A DNA stretch of 64,000 nucleotides from an uncultured Maribacter sp. (GTDB taxonomy: Bacteria > Bacteroidota > Bacteroidia > Flavobacteriales > Flavobacteriaceae). Shown here one piece after another: positions 6,903-16,582 of this stretch. The position numbers and the translations under genes were made by a program. Under the pieces are notes generated by a model that made no database searches, had not been told where the DNA came from, and saw only the letters and a list, made by a program, of their open reading frames with translations. Numbering within the stretch: position 1 is the stretch's first letter; every line of letters starts with the position of its first letter. Location of the stretch: contig NZ_CANMBB010000006.1 in assembly GCF_947495965.1 (NCBI RefSeq), forward strand, positions 151,764 to 215,763, in the 5' to 3' direction.

Positions 6903-9650
6903 ATGAATGGATTTTTAGAAGAAGTACTAGATAAAATACTTTCCCAAAATAGTAGTCTTAGTAATCATATATTTATTTTACCTAGTAAAAGAGCTGGTAC
7001 ATTTTTAAAAAATTCCATTGCAAAAAAAGCAACAAAAACAGAATTTGCACCAGAAATATGGAGTATAGAAACATTTATAGAAAAAATTTCTGGTCTCTCT
7101 TATGCATCTAACCTAGAGCAACTTTTTTCCCTTTATAACACCTATTTAAAAAGTAAGCCCAAAGAAATAGAAACATTTTATTCATTTTCTAAATGGGGGC
7201 AAACACTACTACAAGATTTTAATGAGATAGACCGCTATTTAATAGACACAAAAAAGCTTTTCTCTAACTTATCTGCAATACAAGAAATATCGCATTGGTC
7301 ACCAGAAGCTCCAAAAACCCAACTAATGGAGGATTACCTTCTTTTTTGGAACAATTTAGATGTTATTTACAAAGACTTTAATGCATCCTTACTAAATAAA
7401 AATAAAGGTCACCAAGGCTTAGTGTATAGAACAGCTTGCAGTAAATTAAAATCCTATTTAAAAGAAAACAAAAACAAAACATTTGTTTTTCTTGGTTTTA
7501 ATGCCCTAAACGAATCTGAAAGTATTATAATACAACAAATTTTAGAACAACATAGTTCGGACATTTTTTGGGATATAGATAATAGTTTCCTCAAAGATCC
7601 TGTACATGATGCTGGTCTTTTTCTTAGGGATCATAAAAAAAACTGGAGCCATTTTAACTCTAATGATTTTAAAGGTGTTAGTAATTACTATTCAGAATCC
7701 AAAAAAATTGAAATAATAGGTACACCAAAAAATATTTCACAAGCAAAATATGTTGGTAATCTTCTAAAAGAAATATCAAAAACTTCTAATAACGCTATTA
7801 AAAATACAGCTGTTATTCTAGCAGATGAAAGCTTACTAAACCCAATACTAAACTCTATTCCAGAAGAAATTAACTCGGTAAATATTACTATGGGTTACAG
7901 TTTAGAAAAAACACCCCTAGCTAGCTTTTTTCAGTTATTTTTTGAGTTATATATTAAACGTAATACTAAAGGTTGGTTTTATTCTAATTTATTAGACTTT
8001 TTGTCGCATCCAACCACTACATCATTTCTTAACAGTAAAGAAGAAAATAATAGTAACCTAATAAGTAATGCCATAAAAAATAAAAACTGGTCTTACATAA
8101 CTCCTGAAAAAATTATAAGTGTTGCAAAAGATAAAGATTGTATTTCAACAGTATTTCAAGAATTAAACTTTACTCCTTTAAGTTTTACCAAAAGATGTTT
8201 ATTAATAATATCTAAATTAAAAGATATATATACAGAGCAGTCTAATTCTTTAGCATTAGAGTACTTATATCGTTTTAATAGTCTATTTAATCAACTTAAT
8301 ACGCTATTAGTAGAACATCATTATATGAACGATTTAAAATCGCTCTTAAGTCTTTACAATGAACTTTTATCCTCTGAAACTTTAGATTTTAGAGGGGATC
8401 CAATAGAAGGGCTTCAAATTATGGGAATGTTAGAAAGCAGAAACTTAGATTTTGAAACGGTAATCATAACTTCTGTAAATGAAGGTATTTTACCCTCTGG
8501 AAAATCTAACAATTCTTTTATTCCTTTTGATTTAAAAATTGCACATGGTTTACCAACCTATAAAGAAAAAGATGCTGTATATACCTATCACTTTTACAGA
8601 ATATTACAGCGTGCAAAAAATGTATATCTAATCTATAATACAGAGCCAGATGTATTGGAAGGCGGTGAAAAAAGTAGGCTAATAACACAGCTTTTAACCG
8701 ATGAAAATAAAATTGGGGATATTACGGAAAAAATTGCAACCCCAAATGTTGTTCCCTCCCTAAAAGAGGATGAAATAATAGAAAAGGATGTAGATTTAAT
8801 GTCCTTAATTAAAAACCATGCAACTAATGGTTTTTCTCCTACTTCATTAAGTAATTATATTAGAAATCCTATAGATTTTTACAAAAGAAACCTATTAAAA
8901 ATAGACGATTTATTAGCAGTAGAAGAAACTGTTGCTGCAAATACTTTTGGTACTATAGTGCATGATACTTTAGAGGATTTATATACGCCTTTTGTTGGAA
9001 AAACCTTAGAGGTTGGTTTGTTACATGAAGCTAAAAAAAATATAGAAGCCCTTGTAAAAAAACATTTTGCAAAGACCTATGCAGAAGGAGATATTAAGTA
9101 CGGAAAAAATTTAATTGCTTATAATGTTATTCTACGGTACATAGAAAGATTTATACATCTAGAAATTAAGCAAGTAAAGCAAAACACTATAAAAATAATT
9201 GCCCTTGAACAAAATCTTAAAGTTTCTCTTAATTTTCCAGAACTAGACTATCCAATAGTTCTAAAAGGAAAATTAGACCGTATTGATGAGGAAAATGGAA
9301 CTTTAAGAATCATTGACTATAAAACTGGTAGAGTAGAACCTAAAAACGTTAAGATCACAAACTGGGAAGACTGTATTACAGATTACTCCTATAGTAAAGC
9401 ATTTCAGCTACTTTGCTATAGTGTTATGTTTAATGCTCAAAATCCTATTTCTGAAATACAAGCAGGTATCATAACTTTTAAAAATCTTAATGCTGGAATC
9501 TTAAAATTTAACACTCCAAAAGGGCCAAAAAAAAGCGCAGAAGATTCTCTAATAAATAAAGAAACGCTTGATCTATTTTTAGTAGAGCTCAAGCGTCTTA
9601 TTTTAGAAATTTGTAATCCAAATATTCCTTTCAAAGAAAAGGAAGTCTAA
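6903..9650 (+). CDS. addB: PD-(D/E)XK nuclease family protein (AddB-like)
   Basis: A 915-residue protein. Its N-terminal region (IFILPSKRAGTFLKN) resembles the degenerate helicase domain of AddB, and a C-terminal PD-(D/E)XK nuclease has LKGKLDRID followed by IIDYKTGR (Asp805, Lys807). In AddAB the B subunit supplies the second nuclease. The motif ESRNLDFETVIITSVNEGILP (middle, about residues 515-535) is the AddB-type helicase remnant. I see no clear iron-sulphur cysteine set around the nuclease. The partner would be the AddA-like protein at 2200. The start at 6903 immediately follows the OmpA terminator. Confidence 0.82.
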   Translation: MNGFLEEVLDKILSQNSSLSNHIFILPSKRAGTFLKNSIAKKATKTEFAPEIWSIETFIEKISGLSYASNLEQLFSLYNTYLKSKPKEIETFYSFSKWGQTLLQDFNEIDRYLIDTKKLFSNLSAIQEISHWSPEAPKTQLMEDYLLFWNNLDVIYKDFNASLLNKNKGHQGLVYRTACSKLKSYLKENKNKTFVFLGFNALNESESIIIQQILEQHSSDIFWDIDNSFLKDPVHDAGLFLRDHKKNWSHFNSNDFKGVSNYYSESKKIEIIGTPKNISQAKYVGNLLKEISKTSNNAIKNTAVILADESLLNPILNSIPEEINSVNITMGYSLEKTPLASFFQLFFELYIKRNTKGWFYSNLLDFLSHPTTTSFLNSKEENNSNLISNAIKNKNWSYITPEKIISVAKDKDCISTVFQELNFTPLSFTKRCLLIISKLKDIYTEQSNSLALEYLYRFNSLFNQLNTLLVEHHYMNDLKSLLSLYNELLSSETLDFRGDPIEGLQIMGMLESRNLDFETVIITSVNEGILPSGKSNNSFIPFDLKIAHGLPTYKEKDAVYTYHFYRILQRAKNVYLIYNTEPDVLEGGEKSRLITQLLTDENKIGDITEKIATPNVVPSLKEDEIIEKDVDLMSLIKNHATNGFSPTSLSNYIRNPIDFYKRNLLKIDDLLAVEETVAANTFGTIVHDTLEDLYTPFVGKTLEVGLLHEAKKNIEALVKKHFAKTYAEGDIKYGKNLIAYNVILRYIERFIHLEIKQVKQNTIKIIALEQNLKVSLNFPELDYPIVLKGKLDRIDEENGTLRIIDYKTGRVEPKNVKITNWEDCITDYSYSKAFQLLCYSVMFNAQNPISEIQAGIITFKNLNAGILKFNTPKGPKKSAEDSLINKETLDLFLVELKRLILEICNPNIPFKEKEV

Positions 9651-9652
9651 GA

Positions 9653-10366
9653 TTATTTTTTATCTGGTCTAGTAGGCCTTACCTCTATTTTACTTGGTAA
9701 GGTTCTAGGGTGCATTTTTAATAAATCTAAGACCAATTCTCCTATATCTTCAGGCTGTATTTTCCATGCATCTTTATCGGATGGAGAATTACCTGCAAAC
9801 TCTGTAGAAACAGAACCTGGCATTATTGTAGAAACCTTAACATCATACTGTCTTAAGTCTAGCATTGCTGCTTGTGTAAAACCAACAACACCAAATTTAG
9901 TTGCATTATACCCCGCTCCATTAGCAAAAAAATTGGCTCCTGCCAAACTAGCTAATGTAATATAATACCCTTTAGATTTTTTTAAAGCTTCTACAGATGC
10001 TTTTAAAGTATGAAAAACGCCATTTAAGTTTGTGTTTATCATAGCATTCCAATCGTCACTAGACATTTGATCTATTGGTGCAAAATGCCCTACTCCTGCA
10101 TTAGCTAAAACAACATCTACTTTTCCCCATTTTTCTATAATAGTAGAAATAGCAGTTTGCTCATCTTCTATTTTAGTGACGTCCGAAGCTAAAGCTAAAA
10201 CATTCTCATTAATTTCTAAATATTCTGCTGCTTTTTTAACCGTTTTTAATGTTCTACCACTAATGGCAACCTTCATTCCAGCATCTACTAGTTTCTTTGC
10301 TATTCCAAAACCAATTCCTTTAGACCCTCCTGTTATATATGCTACTTTCCCTTTTAAACTTTCCAT
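9653..10366 (-). CDS. Short-chain dehydrogenase/reductase
   Basis: A classical SDR of about 237 residues. The cofactor motif TGGSKGIG lies near the N-terminus, NAG in VLANAGVG, and the catalytic Ser-Tyr-Lys as ITLAS and YNATK. I place the start at the ATG at 10366 (MESLKGK), which has an A-rich ribosome site; the frame is open back to 10399, but the extra residues (MMKFLSCKKNK) precede the fold and look non-native. The substrate cannot be told from sequence; it resembles 3-ketoacyl-ACP-reductase-like SDRs. It is convergent with the AddB-like gene, with two bases between the stops. Confidence 0.9.
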   Translation of the reverse strand: MESLKGKVAYITGGSKGIGFGIAKKLVDAGMKVAISGRTLKTVKKAAEYLEINENVLALASDVTKIEDEQTAISTIIEKWGKVDVVLANAGVGHFAPIDQMSSDDWNAMINTNLNGVFHTLKASVEALKKSKGYYITLASLAGANFFANGAGYNATKFGVVGFTQAAMLDLRQYDVKVSTIMPGSVSTEFAGNSPSDKDAWKIQPEDIGELVLDLLKMHPRTLPSKIEVRPTRPDKK

Positions 10367-10608
10367 TTTATTCTTTTTGCAACTTAAAAATTTCATCAAA
10401 ATATACCATCAAAAGTATTAAAATACAATTCTAAATAAAGGTAAATCTATGTTAAAGGTTTTTCTTTTAATATTATAAAAACTCCTAGAATAAACCTTTT
10501 AACTAAAGAATACTAAGATATCTCCTTTAGTATGCATTAATTATACCTATAAAATTTGCTGTAAATTTCTATTTTTACAGTAACCAAGCCACGATTTAAA
10601 TTTAAATT

Positions 10609-13242
10609 TTGAAGAAAAAATCTTTTATTTTTTTAGTATTCTTTATTATCGTTTGCACTAAAAGTATTGGGCAACAATCTGTAGCAAGAGAATGGAATGA
10701 AGTATTGCTAGAAGCAATTAGAAAAGATTATGCAAGACCTACAGTACACGCAAGAAACCTTTTTCATAGTGCAATTATTATGTATGACATTTGGGCTGTT
10801 TTTGATGATACTGCAGAAACCGTTTTTTTAGGAAAATCTTTTGGGAATTATCCTTGCTCTTACATCCCTTTAGCTACACCAGCTAATATAGAAATTGCAA
10901 GGCATGAAGCTATTAGCTATGCAATGTATAGGTTATTAAATCATAGATTTAAAAACTCCCCAGGAGAGGAAGAATCTTTAGCTTCTTTTGAGAATCTCTT
11001 CCTATCCTATGGCTATGATAAAAATATACAAACAACAGATTATATTTCTACAAACTCTTATGCCGCCTTAGGAAATTATATTGCAAACCAAATTATTGCT
11101 TTTGGCTTACAAGATAAATCAAACGAAGAAAACGATTATGAAAATAAATTTTACCAATATAGTAATAGGCCTTTAATCTTAGAACAATACGAAGACCAAA
11201 ACGATTTAAATTTTCCTGATAAATGGCAACCTCTTGCCTTTGATTTGTTTATAGACCAAAGCGGTAACCCTAGACCAAGTGCTGTACCAGATTTCTTAAG
11301 CCCAGAATGGGGAGAAGTTACTCCTTTTTCTTTAAAAGAAACTGACTTAGAAATTTTAAACAATGGATTTAATAGTTATATATATAATAATCCCGGAGAT
11401 CCTGTTTACATTCAAAATTCTAATGAAAATGGTTTAAGCGACCCTTATAAATGGCATTTTTCTTTAGTAGCCTCATGGTCTGCTCATTTAGACCCTAATG
11501 ACCCTACATTAATAGATATTTCACCTGGAGCTATAGGAAATGTTTCTATAGATAACTTTCCAAATTCTTTTGAAGAATATAAAGCGTTTTATCATTTTAC
11601 TACTGGTGGCGATATGGGCACTGGGCATACTAGTAATCCATCTACTAATTTACCATACCAACCTCAGCTAGTAAAAAGAGCAGATTACGCAAGAGTTTTA
11701 GCTGAATTTTGGGCAGATGGCCCAGATTCAGAAACTCCACCAGGGCACTGGTTTACAATACTTAACTACGTTAATGACCACCCCCAAACTATTAAGAAAT
11801 TTGGTGGAGAAGGAGAGACTTTAAGTAATTTAGAATGGGATGTTAAATCTTATTTAACCTTGGGTGGGGCAATGCATGATTCTGCTATAAATACTTGGGG
11901 ATTAAAAGGATATTATGATTACGTAAGACCTATATCTGCCATACGATACATGGCTGGAAAAGGACAAAGCACTAATGCTTCCCTTCCTAATTATGATCCT
12001 CATGGAATACCACTTATTCCAGGGAGTATAGAAATTATAGAAGCTGGTGATGCTTTAGCTGGAACAAATAATGAAAATGTTGGGAAAATAAAAATTTACG
12101 CTTGGAAAGGTCCAGATTATATCTCGGATCCAAATGCAGATGTAGCCGGAGTAGATTGGATATTAGGTACGCATTGGTGGCCATACCAAAGAGCCACTTT
12201 TGTAACTCCTCCTTTTGCAGGTTATGTTTCTGGCCACTCTACTTTTTCTAGAGCGGCAGCAGAGGTGTTAACATTATTTACTGGAGATGCTTTTTTTCCT
12301 GGAGGAATGGGCGTGTTTAATGTAGAAAAAGAAAACTTTTTAGTGTTCGAGAATGGCCCTAGTGAGGGTTTTACATTACAATGGGCTACTTATAGAGATG
12401 CTTCTGACCAAACTAGCCTATCTAGAATTTGGGGAGGAATACATCCTCCTATTGATGATATTCCTGGACGCAAAATAGGGGATAAAATAGGTAAAGAAGC
12501 TTTTGCCCTTGCTAAAGAATATTTTAATGGGACTATTTTTTTAAATGAAGATAATTTTGATGTTTCAGTAACTAATAAAACTTGCAGCTCTTTAAACAAT
12601 GGAACTTTAAAAATAACTGCTAAGAATAATCTAAACTACGAAACAACCATTGATAACGTTACCTATAATTTTAATGAGGAATTAATAATAACTGGTCTAG
12701 ACGCTAAAACATATAGTTTTTGCATTACGGTAACCAATAATACATTTGAAAAGTGCTTTGAATATACCATACAGGAAAATGAAATTTTTAATCCAATTCT
12801 ATTAATTAATAATGAGGAAGATGCATACAAAGCAACTTTTGAAATTGATACTGGTACACCACCATATACTCTAACAATAAATAACGCTTTTATTACGGAA
12901 CATAATAGTTCCCCTTTTGAAGTTTTTGTAAAAAATGGCGATAAAGTAGAAATTTCTACTAGTATTCCCTGTGAAGGAACGTTTTTAAAGTATATAAATT
13001 TAGAGCCAAAAACAATTATTTATCCAAACCCTACAGAACAAGATGCTACCATTTTTTTAACAGAAGATGTAAATCCTGTTTTAATCCATATTTTTAATTC
13101 TAAAGGGCAACTACTATCTTCAGATACTTATGAATCGCAAGAGAAAAAAATAGAACTTCCTACAAATGGGTTGCTTTCTGGCTTATATTATATTGTCTTA
13201 GATATAAAAAAACCTGAAACAATAGTATTATTAAAAAAATAA
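10609..13242 (+). CDS. Secreted vanadium haloperoxidase/PAP2-fold enzyme with T9SS tail
   Basis: An 877-residue secreted protein starting with TTG. A signal peptide (residues 1-22, ending SIGQ) is followed by a large helical domain with the vanadate/phosphate-binding signature of the haloperoxidase/acid phosphatase superfamily: K-x6-RP (Lys433, Arg440), SGH (Ser541-His543), and SR-x5-H-x3-D (Arg606, His612, Asp616). After about residue 650 come beta-rich regions, then a Por-secretion C-terminal domain (YPNPTEQDATIF through SGLYYIVLD), so it is exported by the type IX system. Vanadium haloperoxidases oxidise halides with peroxide, but the same fold includes phosphatases, so activity is open. 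It is monocistronic, with a terminator downstream. Confidence 0.85.
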   Translation: MKKKSFIFLVFFIIVCTKSIGQQSVAREWNEVLLEAIRKDYARPTVHARNLFHSAIIMYDIWAVFDDTAETVFLGKSFGNYPCSYIPLATPANIEIARHEAISYAMYRLLNHRFKNSPGEEESLASFENLFLSYGYDKNIQTTDYISTNSYAALGNYIANQIIAFGLQDKSNEENDYENKFYQYSNRPLILEQYEDQNDLNFPDKWQPLAFDLFIDQSGNPRPSAVPDFLSPEWGEVTPFSLKETDLEILNNGFNSYIYNNPGDPVYIQNSNENGLSDPYKWHFSLVASWSAHLDPNDPTLIDISPGAIGNVSIDNFPNSFEEYKAFYHFTTGGDMGTGHTSNPSTNLPYQPQLVKRADYARVLAEFWADGPDSETPPGHWFTILNYVNDHPQTIKKFGGEGETLSNLEWDVKSYLTLGGAMHDSAINTWGLKGYYDYVRPISAIRYMAGKGQSTNASLPNYDPHGIPLIPGSIEIIEAGDALAGTNNENVGKIKIYAWKGPDYISDPNADVAGVDWILGTHWWPYQRATFVTPPFAGYVSGHSTFSRAAAEVLTLFTGDAFFPGGMGVFNVEKENFLVFENGPSEGFTLQWATYRDASDQTSLSRIWGGIHPPIDDIPGRKIGDKIGKEAFALAKEYFNGTIFLNEDNFDVSVTNKTCSSLNNGTLKITAKNNLNYETTIDNVTYNFNEELIITGLDAKTYSFCITVTNNTFEKCFEYTIQENEIFNPILLINNEEDAYKATFEIDTGTPPYTLTINNAFITEHNSSPFEVFVKNGDKVEISTSIPCEGTFLKYINLEPKTIIYPNPTEQDATIFLTEDVNPVLIHIFNSKGQLLSSDTYESQEKKIELPTNGLLSGLYYIVLDIKKPETIVLLKK

Positions 13243-13272
13243 GAGGTTTAATTTTCAATAAATTAAACCTCT
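13242..13272. terminator. Bidirectional terminator between haloperoxidase-like gene and hppD
   Basis: A 13-bp perfect inverted repeat (AGAGGTTTAATTT and its complement, loop TCAAT) lies between two convergent genes. Confidence 0.8.
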
Positions 13273-13289
13273 AGAAATTATAACATATA

Positions 13290-14405
13290 TTAAAGAGTAC
13301 CCCGCAACTCTTGTTCTCTTTCTAATGCTTCAAATAACGCTTTAAAATTACCTTTACCAAAGGATGTAGCTCCTTTACGTTGTATTATCTCAAAAAACAT
13401 AGTGGGTCTTGCTTGTACTGTTTTTGTAAATATTTGTAATAAGTACCCTTCATCATCACGGTCTACTAAAATTCCTAATGGTCTTAAGGCTTCAATATCC
13501 TCATCAATTTTACCAACTCTTTCTGTTAAAACATCATAATAAGAATCTGGTACCCTTAAGAACTCTACACCTCTATCTCTTAACTCAGTAACTGTTTTTA
13601 CAATATTATCTGTTGCTACGGCAATATGTTGTACACCTTCTCCTTCATAAAATTCCAAATACTCATCTACTTGCGATTTTTTTAATCCTGGTGCTGGTTC
13701 ATTAATAGGAAACTTAATTCTACCGTTACCAGAACTCATAACCTTACTCATTAAAGCGGTAAATTCTGTAGAAATATCTTTATCATCAAAAGACATAATT
13801 TGTGTAAAGCCCATAACCTCTTCATAGAACTTTACCCAATGGTTCATTTGCCCTAAAGCCACATTACCAACCATATGATCTACATATTTAAGACCAACTG
13901 GTTCTGGATTATAATTAGCAGTTTCCCATACAACAAAACCTGGTAAAAACACGCCGTTATAATTTTTACGCTCTACAAAAATATGCACAACCTCCCCGTA
14001 AGAATAAATCCCAGAACGTACTACTTCTCCGTGTTCATCTTTCTCTGTAATAGGTTTCATATAATGTGTTGCACCTCTCTTTATGGCTTCATTATACGCA
14101 TAAGTAGCATCATCTACCCATAGAGCAGTAACTTTTACACCATCTCCATGGGTATCTATATGTTTGCCAACTTCTGTTCCACTTTTTAGAGGAGAAGTTA
14201 AAACCAATCTTATTTTATCTTGTACAACTACATAAGACTCTAACTCTTTACTTCCAGTTTCTAAACCTTTATATGCAAGAGACTTAAATCCGAATGCTGA
14301 TTTATAATAGTGTGCTGCTTGTTTAGCATTACTAACATAAAATTCTAAATAATCAGTTCCGTTAATAGGCATAAAATCTTTAGCCCCTTCTACTGTTTGT
14401 GACAT
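13290..14405 (-). CDS. hppD: 4-hydroxyphenylpyruvate dioxygenase
   Basis: A 371-residue non-haem iron dioxygenase that turns 4-hydroxyphenylpyruvate into homogentisate in tyrosine breakdown. The iron ligands of the family are visible as His177 (in VDHMVGNV), His260 (in VQHIAVAT) and Glu339 (in MFFEIIQRKG). The length and two-domain vicinal-oxygen-chelate layout are normal. It is the last gene of a minus-strand operon after hmgA, fahA and a flavin-reductase-like gene; the gap to the latter is 16 bases. Confidence 0.97.
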   Translation of the reverse strand: MSQTVEGAKDFMPINGTDYLEFYVSNAKQAAHYYKSAFGFKSLAYKGLETGSKELESYVVVQDKIRLVLTSPLKSGTEVGKHIDTHGDGVKVTALWVDDATYAYNEAIKRGATHYMKPITEKDEHGEVVRSGIYSYGEVVHIFVERKNYNGVFLPGFVVWETANYNPEPVGLKYVDHMVGNVALGQMNHWVKFYEEVMGFTQIMSFDDKDISTEFTALMSKVMSSGNGRIKFPINEPAPGLKKSQVDEYLEFYEGEGVQHIAVATDNIVKTVTELRDRGVEFLRVPDSYYDVLTERVGKIDEDIEALRPLGILVDRDDEGYLLQIFTKTVQARPTMFFEIIQRKGATSFGKGNFKALFEALEREQELRGTL

Positions 14406-14421
14406 TACAACTTATTTTTAA

Positions 14422-15309
14422 TTATTTAATAAATGAAAAAGCAACTAGTATTGCTTTAGATACATTTTCTTCTTTTAAAAAGTCTTTTACTTTAGTGTGC
14501 AAAGCAGGAATATCTTTATTGTTTATCATAGTTTGCACTTCTATGTTATTTTCTAAAAATGTAGAAATTTCTTCTTGCGTTGGTAGCTTTTCCGAATTAC
14601 CTAATCTCCCTAGATTATTACCCGTAAGTATTTCGCTTTCTAAAATATGTTTAGGTAATTTATCTACCCCAATCCCTTTTGTAAATATTGGTTTTGGAAT
14701 CTCAAATAACGCATCTTTGCTAGCTCTACAATACCAACTTTCTCCCATTCTTGCAACTAAATCTAGTTTTGTGGTATCTAATTTTCCATCTTTATTTGTA
14801 TAGGTATCATCTACATGAACCATAACAACTTTTGCAATTATTAAATTTCCTGCTCCTCCTTCTTCTCCTAAAGGCATTATGTTTTCTACAATACATTCAA
14901 AAGAAACAGGAGATTCTTTAACTCTTGGCGGTTTTACTTTTATAGAAGGTACCTGTGTTAAGCCAGATTTACTAAACTCATTAACTCCTTTATCATACTC
15001 TGTACTAGAAAGAGACATTTGCTCTACAATAGGAAAGTTTACAATATTTATAGTTACCTCTTTGGTAGCAATTGCATTTTCTAAGGTATGTTTAGTAGTA
15101 TTATCTCTTACTCTTCTTGCAGGGGAAAATATTAATATTGGAGGGTTAGCACTAAATACATTAAAAAAACTAAACGGACTTAAATTTACATTCCCATTAA
15201 TATCTACGGTACTTGCAAATGCAATAGGTCTTGGCGCTACAGCAGACAATAAAAGCCCATGTAATTTTGCCGTTTCTACTTCTTTTGGATTAATACTTAC
15301 TACTCCCAT
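14422..15309 (-). CDS. Flavin-reductase-like domain protein in the tyrosine operon
   Basis: About 295 residues. The N-terminal half has the FMN-binding split-barrel fold of the flavin-reductase/DIM6 family (LLSAVAPRPIAFASTVD, NLSPFSFFNVFSANPPILIFSP, RDNTTKHTLENAIATKEVTINIV). The C-terminal 100 residues are an extra segment I do not recognise. I chose the ATG at 15309 because fahA stops one base before it; the frame is open further upstream but would run into fahA. Its reaction in tyrosine degradation is unknown to me. No maleylacetoacetate isomerase gene is present in this operon, so a role near that step is a bare possibility. Confidence 0.85.
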   Translation of the reverse strand: MGVVSINPKEVETAKLHGLLLSAVAPRPIAFASTVDINGNVNLSPFSFFNVFSANPPILIFSPARRVRDNTTKHTLENAIATKEVTINIVNFPIVEQMSLSSTEYDKGVNEFSKSGLTQVPSIKVKPPRVKESPVSFECIVENIMPLGEEGGAGNLIIAKVVMVHVDDTYTNKDGKLDTTKLDLVARMGESWYCRASKDALFEIPKPIFTKGIGVDKLPKHILESEILTGNNLGRLGNSEKLPTQEEISTFLENNIEVQTMINNKDIPALHTKVKDFLKEENVSKAILVAFSFIK

Positions 15310-15310
15310 A

Positions 15311-16558
15311 TTATTGTTTTGCAGGTAATAATTTAGTTTTAACTTCTCCAAATCCTACTTTTTTACCATCCTTCTGGCAAAACCCTCTCATAACAACAGT
15401 ATCGTTATCTGCTATAAAAGTTCTTTGGGTACCATCTTTAAGTTGTATTGGGTTTTTGCCAGCCCATGAAAGTTCTAGCATAGAGCCGTAACTGTCTGTA
15501 GATTTTCCACTAATGGTACCAGAACCCATCATATCCCCTACATTTATATTACAACCGTTCATGGTATGGTGTGCTAATTGCTGTGCCATATTCCAATACA
15601 TATATTTAAAATTAGAGTTACTAACTACAGTTTCTTCTCCACTTTCTGATTTAATAGCTACTTGTAACTCAATATCATAATTACGTTCTCCTTTATATTC
15701 TAAGTATGGTAATACTTTTGGAGTTTGTTCTGGCCCAGCAACTTTAAAAGGCTCTAAGGCATCCATAGTTACAATCCATGGAGAAATAGAAGAAGCAAAA
15801 TTCTTTGCTAAAAATGGTCCTAAAGGAACGTACTCCCATTTTTGAATGTCTCTTGCAGACCAGTCATTAAATAATACTTTTCCAAAAATATACTCCTCCG
15901 CATTTTCTACTTTAACCGTATCTCCAAGACTTGTCTTTTTTCCAATAATGTATGCCATTTCTAGTTCAAAATCTACTCTTTTAGAAGGGCCATAGGTTGG
16001 TTCCTTAGCATCTGGAGCAATAGTTTGCCCCATAGGTCTATGCACATCTACACCACTAACAATAATAGAAGATGCTCTACCATGATACCCAACAGGAATA
16101 TGTTTCCAGTTTGGCAACAAAGCGTTATTGGGGTCTCTAAACATAGTACCTACATTAGTTGCATGCTCTATACTGGAATAAAAATCGGTATAGTCTCCAA
16201 CAAATACAGGCAAATGCATTTGTACCTCTTTTTGATTTACAAAAACACTAGAATCTGTTTTTAAAACACTATCCACATTTGTTAGTTCTTCTTGAATTAT
16301 AGTTCTTACTTTAGAGGTAATTTCTTTACCTAAAGCAATAAAATCATTCAATGTTTTACTTTCAAAAACATATGGGTTAAAATCTAAAGAATTAAAAACT
16401 CCTAATTCTGACGCTACAACCAAATCTAATATTTGGTCTCCAATAGCAACCCCAGCTCTTAATGTATTGCTTTTAGTTGAAAAAATTCCAAAAGGAATAT
16501 TATGTATAGAAAAGTCCGAATTTTCAGAAATGGAAATCCAACAATCAGTATTTGTCAT
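15311..16558 (-). CDS. fahA: Fumarylacetoacetase
   Basis: A 415-residue hydrolase that splits fumarylacetoacetate into fumarate and acetoacetate, the last step of homogentisate degradation. Recognisable family blocks are DYTDFYSSIEHATNVGTMFR, the PVGYHGRASSI stretch, VDFELEMAYIIGK, FNDWSARDIQKWEYVPLGPF and NINVGDMMGSGTISGK, covering the N-terminal domain and the metal-binding active site. The length matches the family. It lies 24 bases after hmgA and one base before the flavin-reductase-like gene, so these are cotranscribed. Confidence 0.97.
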   Translation of the reverse strand: MTNTDCWISISENSDFSIHNIPFGIFSTKSNTLRAGVAIGDQILDLVVASELGVFNSLDFNPYVFESKTLNDFIALGKEITSKVRTIIQEELTNVDSVLKTDSSVFVNQKEVQMHLPVFVGDYTDFYSSIEHATNVGTMFRDPNNALLPNWKHIPVGYHGRASSIIVSGVDVHRPMGQTIAPDAKEPTYGPSKRVDFELEMAYIIGKKTSLGDTVKVENAEEYIFGKVLFNDWSARDIQKWEYVPLGPFLAKNFASSISPWIVTMDALEPFKVAGPEQTPKVLPYLEYKGERNYDIELQVAIKSESGEETVVSNSNFKYMYWNMAQQLAHHTMNGCNINVGDMMGSGTISGKSTDSYGSMLELSWAGKNPIQLKDGTQRTFIADNDTVVMRGFCQKDGKKVGFGEVKTKLLPAKQ

Positions 16559-16582
16559 AATTGTAGTTGCTTAATATTATTG

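Noticed and set aside
14879..15328. Open frames of 100-150 codons opposite the tyrosine operon
   Set aside because: They lie wholly within clear genes on the other strand, with no promoter or family similarity; they are shadows of codon bias.
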